Source: CAZUAQ01 sp964618455 (GTDB taxonomy: Bacteria; Planctomycetota; Phycisphaerae; UBA1845; PWPN01). From it: 64,000 bases of DNA. The stretch lies in assembly GCA_964618455.1 (NCBI GenBank), contig CAZUAQ010000005.1, forward strand, positions 100,633 through 164,632, read 5' to 3'. Both the position numbers and the translations under genes were made by a program. Position 1 is the stretch's first letter. Every line of letters begins with the position of its first letter. The notes beneath the pieces are model-generated. The model was not told where the DNA came from, made no database searches, and was given only the letters and a program-made list of their open reading frames with translations. Shown here piece by piece: positions 28,408-39,400 of the stretch.

Positions 28408-30456
28408 ATGACTTCATTGTTGACGCTTCTGATCGGCCTGGCCCTGGTCCCCGCGCAATCCCGATCGGAGAGTGCTTCACTCACACCGGAAATCCTGGAT
28501 GCCATCCAGATCAAACATACGGACACGGTTTACGAACCTGCCGCTTATGAAACTCTCGATGCGTGGCAGGAGAAACGCGAAGGCCTCGAGCAGCGCATCC
28601 GCATGTCATCCGGGCTGATCCCCGAGCCGCCGCGCACACCTCTCCGCCCGCGTATTTTCGATCGCTTCACGTGGGAAGGCATCTCCATCGAGAAGGTCAT
28701 GTTCGAGTCGATGCCCGGCGTGTACGTGATCGGCAACCTGTTCCGACCTCTGGAAAAGGGGCGCCACCCCGCCGTCGCCTGTCCCCACGGCCACTGGCCA
28801 GAGGGTCGGTTCCATCACGATGAAACGTGCTCGGTAGCGACGCGGTGTATCCGGCTCGCGCAAATGGGGGCGGTCGTGTTCGCCTACGACATGATCGGTT
28901 TTGGGGACAGCAAGAAGCAGTTCGACCACAATCATCCGCGATGGCGGGATCCGGATATCGAACTGTGGCTGATCGGGTCGCTGCAGCTTCAGACCTGGAA
29001 CAGCATCCGCGTGCTCGACTTTCTGCAGGAGCTGCCGGATGTGGATGGCGAGAAGATCGGAGTTACCGGAGCATCCGGAGGAGGTACACAGACGTTCATC
29101 CTGGCGGCCATCGATGATCGCGTGCAAGCGGCAGCGCCGGTAAACATGATTTCCAGCACGATGCAGGGCGGATGCATCTGCGAGAATGCGCCGCTGCTTC
29201 GCATCGGCACCAACAACATGGAGATCGCCGCCGTGTACGCGCCGAAACCGCAATTGATGATCAGCGCGTCGGGCGACTGGACGACCAATACGCCGCGCGT
29301 GGAATATCCCTTCGTGCGCGGCATTTACGCGTTGTATGACGCCATGGATCACATCAGCCATACGCACGTCGACGCGCCGCACAATTACAATCGTACGAGC
29401 CGCGAAGCGGTATACGCGTTCTTTGCCACACATCTGCTCGGGCTTCCCGATGATGCGGACACGTCCGAGCCGGAGATCGCGATGCCTCCCGTCGAGAAGC
29501 TTCGCGTTCTCACGGAGGACAACCTGCCGAAGAAGGCGCTGGATGATGATGCCTATCTCGCAAGCATGAAACAAGAGATTCGCGAACAGACCCTAAAGCA
29601 ACTCCCGTTGAATGAAGAAGGATTGTTCGCGTTGCGGGAGCAGGTACGGGTGTTCCTGGCATTCGGCATCAGCCTGCCGGAGACGGGGGAAGCGGATGTG
29701 TCCATGGAGGGACCCACCTGGCTTCGCAACGGGCTGTCGCGTACAGCGGCCTGGCATACGCAGCGTCGCCAGTCCGGGCTGCCGCGTGGAGCGCGACCTC
29801 GGGACCTCGGATCGCTACTCTATGCACTTCACGAGCCGAACACCGGCGGCTTACGCGACGCAACTCTTGCTGCGGAAGAGGCGGTAGAATCCGGTCGCGT
29901 GCAGTTTGTGAGTCCGTTCGGCCTGGGGGAGGGGGGTCGCCTGTTCGCCGCAGCTCACCCGCGCGAGACAAACAAGTATTTCTCAACGTTCAACCTGAGC
30001 GACGCCGCCACGTTCATTCGGGAAGCAACGCCGGTGTCGGCGACCCGACGAATCCGCAATCGTGAGATCAACCTGCTGCAGGGATGCCGATTTCTGGCGA
30101 TGGGCGATGTCGGGCCGGCGGGGCTCGTCGTTCGCGCGGGCTGGCCGGATGATCGTGAAGGCTCCATACCCGTACGTACCGCCATCGACATGAACCAGTT
30201 CGATGCCACGACGGATGACGCGTACCTGAATGAGTTGTTCATTCCGGGGATTCAGCGTGTTGGCGGGCTTCCTGCCCTGGCTGCCTGCGCGGCCAATGGT
30301 CCGCTGTGGCTCTACAACGTGCACCCCTCGTTTGACACGCGATGGGTCAAACAGGCCGCGAAGATCAACGGCGTGGAAGTGAAGATCACGCATGAGCCCG
30401 CCACCCCCGAAGAGATTCGGGGCTGGCTCTACGGGCAGGATGGCATCGAGGGTTAA
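28408..30456 (+). CDS. Exported alpha/beta hydrolase, acetyl xylan esterase-like
   Basis: The 682-residue protein begins with a short signal peptide (MTSLLTLLIGLALVPAQS). The alpha/beta-hydrolase nucleophile motif GASGGGTQT (about 229-237) contains the probable catalytic Ser. An Asp in SASGDWTT (about 288-295) and a His in DAPHNYNRTS complete a plausible triad. The HPAVACPHGHW and YDMIGFGDSK motifs are typical of large planctomycete hydrolases related to acetyl xylan esterase or dienelactone hydrolase. The C-terminal third (about 450-680) is a second domain that I do not recognise. It probably acts on an ester in plant or algal polysaccharide. It is transcribed alone, downstream of pseudopilin operon B. 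Confidence 0.8.
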   Translation: MTSLLTLLIGLALVPAQSRSESASLTPEILDAIQIKHTDTVYEPAAYETLDAWQEKREGLEQRIRMSSGLIPEPPRTPLRPRIFDRFTWEGISIEKVMFESMPGVYVIGNLFRPLEKGRHPAVACPHGHWPEGRFHHDETCSVATRCIRLAQMGAVVFAYDMIGFGDSKKQFDHNHPRWRDPDIELWLIGSLQLQTWNSIRVLDFLQELPDVDGEKIGVTGASGGGTQTFILAAIDDRVQAAAPVNMISSTMQGGCICENAPLLRIGTNNMEIAAVYAPKPQLMISASGDWTTNTPRVEYPFVRGIYALYDAMDHISHTHVDAPHNYNRTSREAVYAFFATHLLGLPDDADTSEPEIAMPPVEKLRVLTEDNLPKKALDDDAYLASMKQEIREQTLKQLPLNEEGLFALREQVRVFLAFGISLPETGEADVSMEGPTWLRNGLSRTAAWHTQRRQSGLPRGARPRDLGSLLYALHEPNTGGLRDATLAAEEAVESGRVQFVSPFGLGEGGRLFAAAHPRETNKYFSTFNLSDAATFIREATPVSATRRIRNREINLLQGCRFLAMGDVGPAGLVVRAGWPDDREGSIPVRTAIDMNQFDATTDDAYLNELFIPGIQRVGGLPALAACAANGPLWLYNVHPSFDTRWVKQAAKINGVEVKITHEPATPEEIRGWLYGQDGIEG

Positions 30457-30483
30457 CCGCATATCGAACAGCGGCACGCGCGT

Positions 30484-31815
30484 TCATACCTTCGTGATCG
30501 TGGACACGTCCAGCACATATATCTGGCGCATGTTTTCGTGCGAGGAATCGATGCAGACCTGCGTGCCATCGCGGTTCCACCGTGGGTGAAGGTCGCAGCG
30601 GTAGGGCTTGTGGTAAACGCGAGGCGGCTGGTGGAAACGGCCAAGATCGATCCGTCGATGACTCGCCGGGTGATAGAGCATCAGCGTCTGCATGCGTTGC
30701 TTGTCGGGGTATGTGTCGTTCAGGACCCACTTGCGATCCGGCGACCAGGAGCAGTGCCCGTCCTTCGGGAGCACGTCCGTCGCGAACGGCGTGTGCTCAC
30801 CGGTAAGGTCATCGATGAGATAGAAGTGATTGCCGTGCTCTTCGGTGCGCGCCCATGCCAGGATCGTGTGATCATCCCGCCAATCGAAGTGTGACACCAT
30901 ACCGTGATCATTGAGCAGACGGATCGCGCTGCCGTCGGGGTTGGCGGTGTAGAGCCGCGTCCACCAGGAGCGGCGCCCTGCGTTGCGCCAGCGGTGCAGG
31001 AAGATGAATCGTGTGCCCGACGGGTTGAAGAGCAGGTGATTGAACCAGTGCTCACCCTCCTTCAAATGCGGCGCGGGATGATGCCGGGCTGCCCAGGCGA
31101 GCGTGATGATCCGTTCATGCTCGCCGGTCTTCGTGTCCATGCGGACGATGCCCTTGTTCTTCGGTGCGGGGTCGTCGGCGTCCTTTTCGGGAAGGGCGAT
31201 GTACCCGTAGCCGGGGCGCAGCCGATTCACGCGCTCGAAATCGAGTGTCAACGCCTGCTTTCCGTCGCGGCTGACGGTGTAGCTCGGACGGGGAAGCGTG
31301 TGCGCCTCTCCCGTTCGGATATCCCGGACAATCGACACGTACTGATCATCCTCGAGGCTGTTGTAGATGGCGGTTGATTCCGGTTCCGTGCCCAGCCACT
31401 GGAGCATGGTTCCCTGCTGCCACGACCAGGCCGGCGTCTTGTCGAACGGCTGAAATCGATGATCTTCCGTCAAGTCGATGGTGCCGAGGGTCAGCGATTC
31501 CCCCTTGATCGGATTGCGATCGAAGAAGTCGAGCCGCATGGCAAGCATCAACTTGCCCGAAGCATTCCAGGGTGTTTTGTCGTAGTAGCCAAAGAAATGA
31601 TGCCCCGGCGGCCCGGTGACGCGCGTGATGGAAACGTCCTTGTGGAGGCCTTCCATCGGCGTCGTAGAAGTCGCAGACTCTTTTCCGCAGAGCACAGCAG
31701 GTAAGCATAGCCCCGCCGCCCCGATGAGAAAGTGGCGGCGCGGGAGGGATGGATGGTCACTTTCCGGTTGGTGGGGGGCATCCGGCGAATCGTGGAATGG
31801 AGCAGTCTGGGGCAT
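30484..31815 (-). CDS. Tat-exported beta-propeller (TolB/oligogalacturonide lyase-like) protein
   Basis: The protein has 443 residues. A twin-arginine-type signal (PRRHFLIGAAGLCLPAV) indicates export of a folded protein. The body has repeated WD40/PD40-like blades with a conserved D-x-x-x-H/S-W pattern (DGHCSWSPDRKWVLNDTYP, DLHPRWNRDGTQVCID). The arrangement recalls TolB-like propellers and oligogalacturonide lyases, but no lyase-specific residue set can be assigned. It is the last gene of a run with the FmdB and ThuA-BNR genes, 34 bp after the latter. A function in carbohydrate processing or sensing is inferred from context. Confidence 0.7.
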   Translation of the reverse strand: MPQTAPFHDSPDAPHQPESDHPSLPRRHFLIGAAGLCLPAVLCGKESATSTTPMEGLHKDVSITRVTGPPGHHFFGYYDKTPWNASGKLMLAMRLDFFDRNPIKGESLTLGTIDLTEDHRFQPFDKTPAWSWQQGTMLQWLGTEPESTAIYNSLEDDQYVSIVRDIRTGEAHTLPRPSYTVSRDGKQALTLDFERVNRLRPGYGYIALPEKDADDPAPKNKGIVRMDTKTGEHERIITLAWAARHHPAPHLKEGEHWFNHLLFNPSGTRFIFLHRWRNAGRRSWWTRLYTANPDGSAIRLLNDHGMVSHFDWRDDHTILAWARTEEHGNHFYLIDDLTGEHTPFATDVLPKDGHCSWSPDRKWVLNDTYPDKQRMQTLMLYHPASHRRIDLGRFHQPPRVYHKPYRCDLHPRWNRDGTQVCIDSSHENMRQIYVLDVSTITKV

Positions 31816-31849
31816 TGTTGAGGCCAGTCGATCCGTTCTTCGTCTTCCG

Positions 31850-34012
31850 TCATTCGAGCGTCGTGTCGAGCTTGATTACGCGGAGCATGGATGGCGGAGG
31901 GATTTCGCCCTCGTGGGGTCGATCGCGGTTGGTGCCGCGGCTTTCCCAGCGGAGAATGTAGCGGGCTCCGGGCTCGACGTCTTTGCCGGAATCTTCGCGC
32001 GTTCGCACCTGCATGCCCTCAGTCTTGCTATCGGGTCGCTGGATGTCACGGGGAAGCTTCGGCGTGGGTTTCGACCTGCCGGTAGGGCGCAGCGTTTCGG
32101 GATCCAGCGTCCAGACGCCCGAGCCGTGTTTCACGTGGCGGAACCGCTGGGTGAGCCGCCCGTCGGCCTCGCGAGAAACGGGGCCGATGGAGATCTCCTG
32201 GACAATGGTCCCGCGGCCGCCGAAGTCCCAGTGGTAGGCCCAGTCGGAGGCCTGACGGATCTTCCACTCACCGTTTTCGTGGCGGGCGTTGTAGATCTGG
32301 GTGTGATTGTCGGCATCGTTCTTCTGGTAGCTCAGGATCGGGCGGTCCCGGTGATCGAAGCCGAGGGCGATGCAGGAATTCAGCAGCCCGCGACCGGGCG
32401 GGACGGGGTCGACGATCTCGCCGGAGGCGAGGGTGATGGGCAGCGTGAGCGATTGACCTGTGCTGGTTTCCCAGTGAACGAGATCCTTGCTTCGGGCGTA
32501 GCAGAGGTCGTGATTGGTGGCGGCATCGGGCGTATCGCGCCAGACCCAGCACATGTGGTACACGCCGTGACGGTCGCGGATCGGACCGTACGGGTAAGCG
32601 TTCATCTTGCCCTGGCCGTCGAGGAGAGGCTTGTCGATGAGACGGCTCCAGGATTGGGACTCCTCATCGTAGACGTTGAAGATGCGGCGTCCGTTACCAC
32701 TTCCGCCATCGCGATACATGTAGACGAGCCGATTATCCGGGGCCTTGAGAAACTTCGGGTACGTGCAGCGGTCTCCTTCACGACCGATCATGGCTTCGAT
32801 TTTCTTCAGCGTGCCGACGTCGTGAGGCTTGTCCGCCCGGAAGTAGACCAGCGGATCGCCGTGCATGTTGCCGCTGACGTGGAGGACGCCTTTGCGATCG
32901 AGGGCCATGGTGATGTAGTTGTGGCTGTCCCATCCGACTTTGGAAGGGAGCGTGACGAACTCCCAGTCCGTGGAATTCACATGGCGCTTGCCCACGGTCA
33001 TTCGGCGATCGGCATCATAGAAGGCGACGTACTGAGTCCGCCCACGTGTGAGCAGATCAAAGCCGACCACATGCCCGGACCAGACGGGGGCGACGTCCAC
33101 GACTTGCTCGACGCACGGCGGGGAGGCGTGCGGCCGGTTCGGCACGGGCCACGGATCGGGAATCTCGCGTTGGAGGGCCCAGTGGATGCCGTTGAGCAGG
33201 AGACGCCGGTAGGCGGGATGCTTGAAGTCTTCGGGATGGCCCATCGTGGTCGTGAACACGCGTCCACCGCCGGGGTGCGTGTGGGTCCAGGCGACGGGGT
33301 TGGGTTTGCGTTCGTCGACCTGGCCGCGGCCGGGGCCGACGGAATGACCGATGAGTAATGGTGTGGCGGACTCGGGTGGATAATCCGGCTGGACGTGGTA
33401 GAGCCACGAGCGGACATGGAACGATTCCGGGACGCCGGTGAGGATTGGGTGGTCAGCCATGGCCTCGATCCGGGAGACATCAGTGCTCGACGTGTGGCCG
33501 TAATGATAGATCCAGGGAGCACCCAGCACGCGCGTGCCGAAACTGTTCCAGTGCTCGGCCAAGGGGTCCGCTTTGGCGTAATGAAAGGCGTGCGTGCTGG
33601 TGCGAATGCCGACGATGGGTTTGCCGGCGTCAACGTAAGCCTGCAGATGGGTCAGCTGATTCTCAGGGAGCGTGCGAAAGCGGAGGTACATGACCAGAAG
33701 GTCGGCGTCTTCAAGGACATCAATGCCGGGGAAACTGTTGCTGCGTTGGCCGACCTCGGGCTTCCACGCGCCTGCGTAGTGTTCGTCGAAGAGTAGTGTG
33801 TATTTCATGCCCAGGTGGTCTTCGAGGTCGGCGGCGATGGTGGGGAGCGTCTTCTCGGATTTGTATTCATCCTCGCCGATGAGGAAGACAACATGGGGTT
33901 TCTCAGCAGATGCGGAAGCGTCGGATGCCAGAAGTTGGGCCGACAGAAGAAGCGCCGTCAGGATGCCTAAGGATTGAATAGAGAACCTCTGTGTGGTCTG
34001 CAAAATGGACAA
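31850..34012 (-). CDS. Exported ThuA domain fused to BNR-repeat domain
   Basis: The protein has 720 residues and a signal-like hydrophobic stretch near its start. The N-terminal half is a ThuA-like (type 1 glutamine amidotransferase-like) domain: LIGEDEYKSEKTLP, DLLVMYLRFRTLP, and GGGRVFTTTMGHPEDF. The second half has BNR/sialidase-like beta-propeller features (SHNYITMALDRKGVLHVSGN, TYPKFLKAPDNRLVYMYRDG). Both are common in planctomycete carbohydrate loci. The TTG at 34012 is preferred because GGGAGGG precedes it by four to five bases. A GTG at 34078 would overlap the upstream fmdB-like gene by 29 bases. It is co-directional with its neighbours. Confidence 0.82.
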   Translation of the reverse strand: MSILQTTQRFSIQSLGILTALLLSAQLLASDASASAEKPHVVFLIGEDEYKSEKTLPTIAADLEDHLGMKYTLLFDEHYAGAWKPEVGQRSNSFPGIDVLEDADLLVMYLRFRTLPENQLTHLQAYVDAGKPIVGIRTSTHAFHYAKADPLAEHWNSFGTRVLGAPWIYHYGHTSSTDVSRIEAMADHPILTGVPESFHVRSWLYHVQPDYPPESATPLLIGHSVGPGRGQVDERKPNPVAWTHTHPGGGRVFTTTMGHPEDFKHPAYRRLLLNGIHWALQREIPDPWPVPNRPHASPPCVEQVVDVAPVWSGHVVGFDLLTRGRTQYVAFYDADRRMTVGKRHVNSTDWEFVTLPSKVGWDSHNYITMALDRKGVLHVSGNMHGDPLVYFRADKPHDVGTLKKIEAMIGREGDRCTYPKFLKAPDNRLVYMYRDGGSGNGRRIFNVYDEESQSWSRLIDKPLLDGQGKMNAYPYGPIRDRHGVYHMCWVWRDTPDAATNHDLCYARSKDLVHWETSTGQSLTLPITLASGEIVDPVPPGRGLLNSCIALGFDHRDRPILSYQKNDADNHTQIYNARHENGEWKIRQASDWAYHWDFGGRGTIVQEISIGPVSREADGRLTQRFRHVKHGSGVWTLDPETLRPTGRSKPTPKLPRDIQRPDSKTEGMQVRTREDSGKDVEPGARYILRWESRGTNRDRPHEGEIPPPSMLRVIKLDTTLE

Positions 34013-34049
34013 GATGCCCTCCCTGGTCTCGGACGGGTGGTGAAGTCGT

Positions 34050-34313
34050 TCAGATGGTCTTGCGGAACTTGCCGCCACCCTCGTTGACGAGCTTGCTGAA
34101 TCCCTTCTCTTTGAGGTTTTTGTCGCTGAGCATGGACTTGGTCGACTGGGCGGTGGAGACCGCGCTCAGCGAGATCTGCCGTTCCACGGGCTGCCCGCAA
34201 TCAGGACAGGCGCTGAGTGGATTCTCGGACATGGACTGACGGACCTCGAAAACGTTCCGACAGGTATCACAGCCTTTTTCAGGTGCCGTGGAGTTGTATT
34301 CGTACGTAGGCAT
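34050..34313 (-). CDS. FmdB-type zinc-ribbon protein
   Basis: The small protein of 87 residues starts with the typical MPTYEY of the FmdB (CxxC_CxxC_SSSS) family. Two CXXC pairs, CDTC and CPDC, should bind one zinc ion. The C-terminal tail is Ser/Lys-rich. Members are proposed regulators but are poorly characterised. The ATG at 34313 fits the family start, and a GGGAGAC lies upstream. Confidence 0.9.
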   Translation of the reverse strand: MPTYEYNSTAPEKGCDTCRNVFEVRQSMSENPLSACPDCGQPVERQISLSAVSTAQSTKSMLSDKNLKEKGFSKLVNEGGGKFRKTI

Positions 34314-34441
34314 CTGTCTTGACGTCTCCCTCGTCTGCTGAAAGTCGTAAATACGTAGTATATCCATTATATCATCATGCGACGCGGGCGATACGGGGGC
34401 GCAAGCATGGCGAGCTGACTCGATGGAAGGACAATTGAGAC

Positions 34442-35026
34442 GTGATGAATCAGCCGTTCAAAATGCCCGAGGTCCTGGCTCGGGAGGATGCCGTTCCCTC
34501 GGAAGCACGTAGAACTTCGCGCCGGCGTATGCTTTGGCGCGTGATGGTCCTGTCCGCATTGCTGGGCGTGGCCATCGGCGCCGTGATCTTTCTGGTCTTC
34601 TTCCGCGAATCGATGACAGCGCTGACCCGGGAGAATCTGCAAGCGGCGCGGCAGAAGTGGGAGGCGGCGGGAGTTTCGCATTACGATTTGATCCTGGAAA
34701 CGCATCCGCCGGGCCAGAATGAGCCCTTGCGGTTCACTGTCCGTGTCCGGTATGACCGGATCGCCGATATCCTGCAGGATGGCCGTCCAAGCGAGACCCG
34801 CGAGCCGGAGAGCTATGCCATCGTTGGGCTGTTCGATATGCTCGAGCGCGAGCTGGACCTGGCGGAGTCTCCGGACAGCCCGTTGAAGATGGGGGGCGGC
34901 AAGGTGTTTCAGCGTGTCCGGTTTCACGACGAACTGGGTTACCCGGAGCACTATCTCCGCGTGGTGGGCGGCTCGAATCAGAACAGTCGTTTTACGATCC
35001 TGTCCTTGACGCCGGTCGAGCCCTGA
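34442..35026 (+). CDS. Single-pass membrane protein, DUF6174-like
   Basis: The protein has 194 residues: a basic cytoplasmic start, one transmembrane helix at about 33-52, and an exported domain. The LQAARQKWEAAGVSHYDLILE and YPEHYLRVV segments resemble DUF6174 proteins, whose function is unknown. The start is GTG at 34442, with GGAAGGA ten bases upstream; an ATG follows immediately. It is convergent with lpxB. Confidence 0.7.
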   Translation: MMNQPFKMPEVLAREDAVPSEARRTSRRRMLWRVMVLSALLGVAIGAVIFLVFFRESMTALTRENLQAARQKWEAAGVSHYDLILETHPPGQNEPLRFTVRVRYDRIADILQDGRPSETREPESYAIVGLFDMLERELDLAESPDSPLKMGGGKVFQRVRFHDELGYPEHYLRVVGGSNQNSRFTILSLTPVEP

Positions 35027-35030
35027 CGGG

Positions 35031-36185
35031 TTATATCCTGGGTTTTTCAATCAGTTCCATCAACATCCCGGCGGCACCTTCGGCGGCGCGTTGCATGCCA
35101 AGAGATTCGATAATCTCGGCCAGGTCCTGTTTGATCTTGTTGTGGCGCTCGTCGTTGCGAAGGATGTCGAGGGCCTGTTGAGCAATGGGGCCGGTGTCGG
35201 AGTAGTAGGGCATGAATTCAGGGACCACTTTCCGACCGCCGAGAATATTCACCAGCGAGAGGTGGGGCGTCGTGATCAAATGGCGTCCCACGAGGCGGTA
35301 GCCCCACTTCGAGCCGTTGTACATGACGACCATGGGCACGTTGTAGTAGGCCACCTCGAGTGTGGCGGTGCCGGAGGCGCAGAGCGCGAGGTCGGCGGCG
35401 GAGAGGGCTTCGCCGTTACGATCGAGAACGACGCGGTGATTCAGTCCGGCTCTCATCACCGCATCCTGGATGCGGGCAGCGGCTTCATCGTGAGCGGGGA
35501 GGAAAATGAAGCTCGCCTGCGGAAATTCGGCGGCAATGGCCTGAGCCACTTCCAGTTGGCCGGGCAGGACCTCCTCGATGACATGGCGCCGCGATCCGGG
35601 AAGGCAAGCGATGACGGGGGAGCCGGAATCTCGGAGTTCGCGGCTCATATCGGCGTCGAGTTCCCGACCGCCGAGCTGCTCGATGAGCGGATGCCCGACG
35701 AATCGCGCATGAACACCTCGCGAGGTGAAGTATTCCTCCTCGAACGGCAGCAGGGTCGCCAGGGCAGCGATGCGGCGTTTGAACTTGTGGATGCGCCATG
35801 GGGCCCAGGCCCAGTACTGCGGAGCGACGTAGTAGAGAATCGGGACGCCTGCCTGGTGAATGGGGCCGGCCATCGGGACGTGAAGTGCCGGGGAGTCGAC
35901 GAGAATGGCGGCATCCACACGGTCCAAACGGATCTGCCGGCCCACGCGTCGAATCAGCATCCAGGCATGGCCTGCCAGCCGCACCGCACCGAGAAGCATC
36001 GCGGATCGGGCCGTCATGTCTTCGATCCCCTCGCACCCTGCTTCACGCATCTTCGGCCCGGCCACGCCCCAGAAAACGGCATCGGGGTGAAGCTCATTCA
36101 CCGCGCGGATCAATCCGGCGGCGTGCTGATCGCCGCTTGGTTCGGCGGCGGAGATGAAGAAGCGCAGTCGGGAAGGCACAGTCAC
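35031..36185 (-). CDS. lpxB: Lipid-A-disaccharide synthase
   Basis: The 384-residue GT19 glycosyltransferase condenses UDP-2,3-diacylglucosamine with lipid X to give the lipid A disaccharide, at the inner membrane. The N-terminal motif AAEPSGDQHAA, the block ILVDSPALHVPMA, and VAPQYWAWAPWRIHKFKR are diagnostic, as is FVGHPLIEQL. The C-terminal nucleotide-binding half contains CLPGSRRHVIEEVLP. The start is GTG at 36185 with AAGGA nearby. Its presence supports an outer membrane with lipid A in this organism. Confidence 0.95.
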   Translation of the reverse strand: MTVPSRLRFFISAAEPSGDQHAAGLIRAVNELHPDAVFWGVAGPKMREAGCEGIEDMTARSAMLLGAVRLAGHAWMLIRRVGRQIRLDRVDAAILVDSPALHVPMAGPIHQAGVPILYYVAPQYWAWAPWRIHKFKRRIAALATLLPFEEEYFTSRGVHARFVGHPLIEQLGGRELDADMSRELRDSGSPVIACLPGSRRHVIEEVLPGQLEVAQAIAAEFPQASFIFLPAHDEAAARIQDAVMRAGLNHRVVLDRNGEALSAADLALCASGTATLEVAYYNVPMVVMYNGSKWGYRLVGRHLITTPHLSLVNILGGRKVVPEFMPYYSDTGPIAQQALDILRNDERHNKIKQDLAEIIESLGMQRAAEGAAGMLMELIEKPRI

Positions 36186-36460
36186 TCTCTCGGTCCTTTG
36201 GGTACTTCGGGCGAATGTCTTGAAGCAAGCTTAACATGGAGCGTGTCGCAGAAAAACGGACCGCTCCTCCCGCGCGTCAGGCGAATTCGCCGTTCTTTCG
36301 CAGGAAAAGGGGCTGACGTCAAGCGATCAGTTGGGTACCATGGTCTGTACGGGCTTTTTCTGAATCCATCCTGAAACTCTTGGTCGCCGCCATGACCACG
36401 CTGACATCACCCTGAGGACTGCCGTGATGCGGGCTGGGGCATGACTGAAGGAGAGCGCGC

Positions 36461-39400
36461 ATGTGGCAACACACGTCTCATCGCATTATGAAGCTTACAT
36501 TCTTGCTGGTCATGGCGGTTGCCTTACCGCTGGGTACGGGTCTGAACTGCCCTCTCTTCGGCGATGATGAGATGCCTGACACTGAAGGTGAGTGTTTCCA
36601 GGACTCCGAGTGCATGGAAGGCGAGCGATGCGTGAATTCGGAGTGCGTGGCCAACGTCCAGTGCGTGACTGACAGTGAATGTCCCCTCAATCAAGTCTGC
36701 AGCGATGAGTTCGTGTGCGAGCCCGATCCGAGTGCCCGCTTCACGCCCGGTGGGGAACCCCTGATTGTCATTGCTCCGGCGTCGAACGTGGAGGGGGATG
36801 ATCCTGCATTCCAGAATACTCTGACTTTTCAGATTAATCTGTCCGCCGAGAGTGATGTGGATGTCGAGGTCGATTACGCCGTCCTGGGACGCGCGGAGGT
36901 GGAAGCGGGCCTTGCATTGCTCGAAGGCGTGGACACGAGCGAAATCGACCTCAGCAGGCTTGCAGACAGCGACGACTTCATCGGCTCGATCGGCACGCGA
37001 ACCTTGTTTGCTTCATCTGACTTCACGAGTACGTTCCCCGGCACGTCACTGATGGTGCAGATCGTTGCCGACCTCAATATCGAGGAAGACGAACAGGTCA
37101 TCGTGGTCCTCTACAACGCCCGCAATGCCGTCATTGAGAATCCGTTCGCGATCGGAACCATCGTCAACGACGATGACACGCAACCGAAGCTTTCGATCTC
37201 TGATGCCTCTCTGGTCGAAGGGGACGAAGGCACGACCAACGCGGTGTTCTCGGTCAGTGTCATTCACGGCGGCGTCGATCCGATCAGCGTGGACTTCCAG
37301 ACGGAGGATGGCACCGCCACCACGACTGATGGCGATTACATCCCGACCAGCGGGACGCTGAGTTTCGCTCCGAGCGGTCCGACGCTTCAGCAGGTGATCG
37401 TACCCGTGAGCGGAGATACGGATGTGGAGGGGAACGAACTCTTCTTCGTGACACTCAGTAATGAATCCAACGCATCAGTGCTCCGCCGTCAGGGCCAGTG
37501 TTCGATCATCAACGACGACGTGCCGACCCCACCGGTGACCGGTGGCGGCGGGGGGCCGATCACGCCTCCCGGGGAGTTGGCAATTGTCGTGAACAGTGCC
37601 GCCGATCCCGGAGACGGCGCGTGTACGCTGGGCGAATGCACCCTTCGCGAGGCGATCCTGGCGGCCAACGCTGACATTAGCCCGAGTCAAATCAACTTCA
37701 ATATCCCGGTTCCGAACGAAGGCACCGCCATGATCGACCTGGTCGAGCCATTGCCTCCGATCACGGCTCCGGTCACGATCGATGGTTTCACGCAACCGGG
37801 CTCGCGTCCGGCCGATGAGAATACCATCGTACTTCGCCGCATCCGAATCAACGGGGGCGCCTTGCAGGCGCCTGAGGAAAACGAGCGCGGAGTGCTGCCG
37901 GATGGATTTGTCATCACCGGAGGCGGAACGACGCTTCGGGGAGTGCACATTCAAGGTTTTCCCGGTGATGGCGTGGTGATCGAGGGGCCAGGGAACAATA
38001 CCATCAGCGGGACACTCGTTGTCGAATGCATGGGCGGTCTGTTCATCGATGACTCCTCGAACAATACGATCGGTGGCCCCCAGATCAGCAATCAGAATAC
38101 GTTCTACGATTTCGGAGCAAGCGGGATCGTGATTCAGGATGGAACGTCGAATACGCTGCTGGGCACTCTGGTTTATGCCGCGGAAGGCATCGGCATCGAT
38201 CTTGGGGATGACGGGGTGACGGCGAATGACGCATTGGATACCGATACGGGTGCAAACGATCTTCAAAACAGCCCCACGTTCAACGGCATCTCCGTGAACG
38301 AGTTGGGTCAGACCATCATACAGGGACGCCTGGAGAGCGCGCCCAATGCGAACTACATCATCGAAGTGGTATCGGGATCGGAATGCGATGGGCGGGGAGG
38401 TTCGGCTGATCGACTGGGCAGGTCGGTGGTGACGACGGATGCCAACGGAGTCGTCGATTTCGAGCATGTGGCGACAGACCGAATCTCAGCGGTTCCGCTG
38501 ACGGCTCAGATTGCCGGTACGGCCACCAATTCCGCCGGTAGTACCTCGGAACTGGGAGGATGCCTGACGGTGCCGGCACCGGAAATCACGATCCAGATCA
38601 TCGAGCCGGCCGAGGTTGCTGGACGCGGGCGCGTGCTCGGGCAGACCCCGACGCTGACATTCCTGGACTGCCCGACGGAATGCGTGGATGAGGAAGTCTA
38701 CGGAAAGTCGCTCACGTTCCAGGCGGTCGTCGACAATCTCGAACCGGCGATGGAGTTTCTCGGGTGGGGTGGCGACTGCAACTCAGGCGACCTGACCGAT
38801 CCGATCTATCAACTCTATGCCGACGCGGATATCCACTGCACCGCCACGTTCGGCGTGGAGCAGCAAACGCTAGACGTCCAGGTGACCGGCAACGGTGTTC
38901 CCGGATTCGGCGGAGACGTGGCGAGTGTGCCGGCGGGAATAGCCTGCCCGACGGGGGATTGCTCGTCGCTGTTTGATTTCGGGACCGATGTCACTTTGAA
39001 CGCCTCGGCGGCGACGGATTTCACGTTCGATCAGTGGACCGAGGACTGTGCAGGCACCAGCGACATGACGGCCGTGATCATGACGGGTCCGATGGATTGT
39101 ACGGCGGAGTTCACGACGGCCACGACGCGCGATCTTACGGTGACGATCGATCCCAGTGGCTCGGGTGACGGAAACGTCACGGCCACGGGGATCACCTGCC
39201 CCGGAGACTGCGAGGAATCCTACACATTCGGGGAGGTCGTCACGATGACGGCGACGCCGGATGCGGGTTCGACGTTCGAGGGATGGAGCGGCCATCCGGA
39301 TTGCGCGGACGGGGAGGTCACGATGACAGCGAGCGTGAATTGCACGGCTACGTTCGATGCCGCGCAGGCCGGCACCGCAGATCTCATGTTGGTCAAGGAG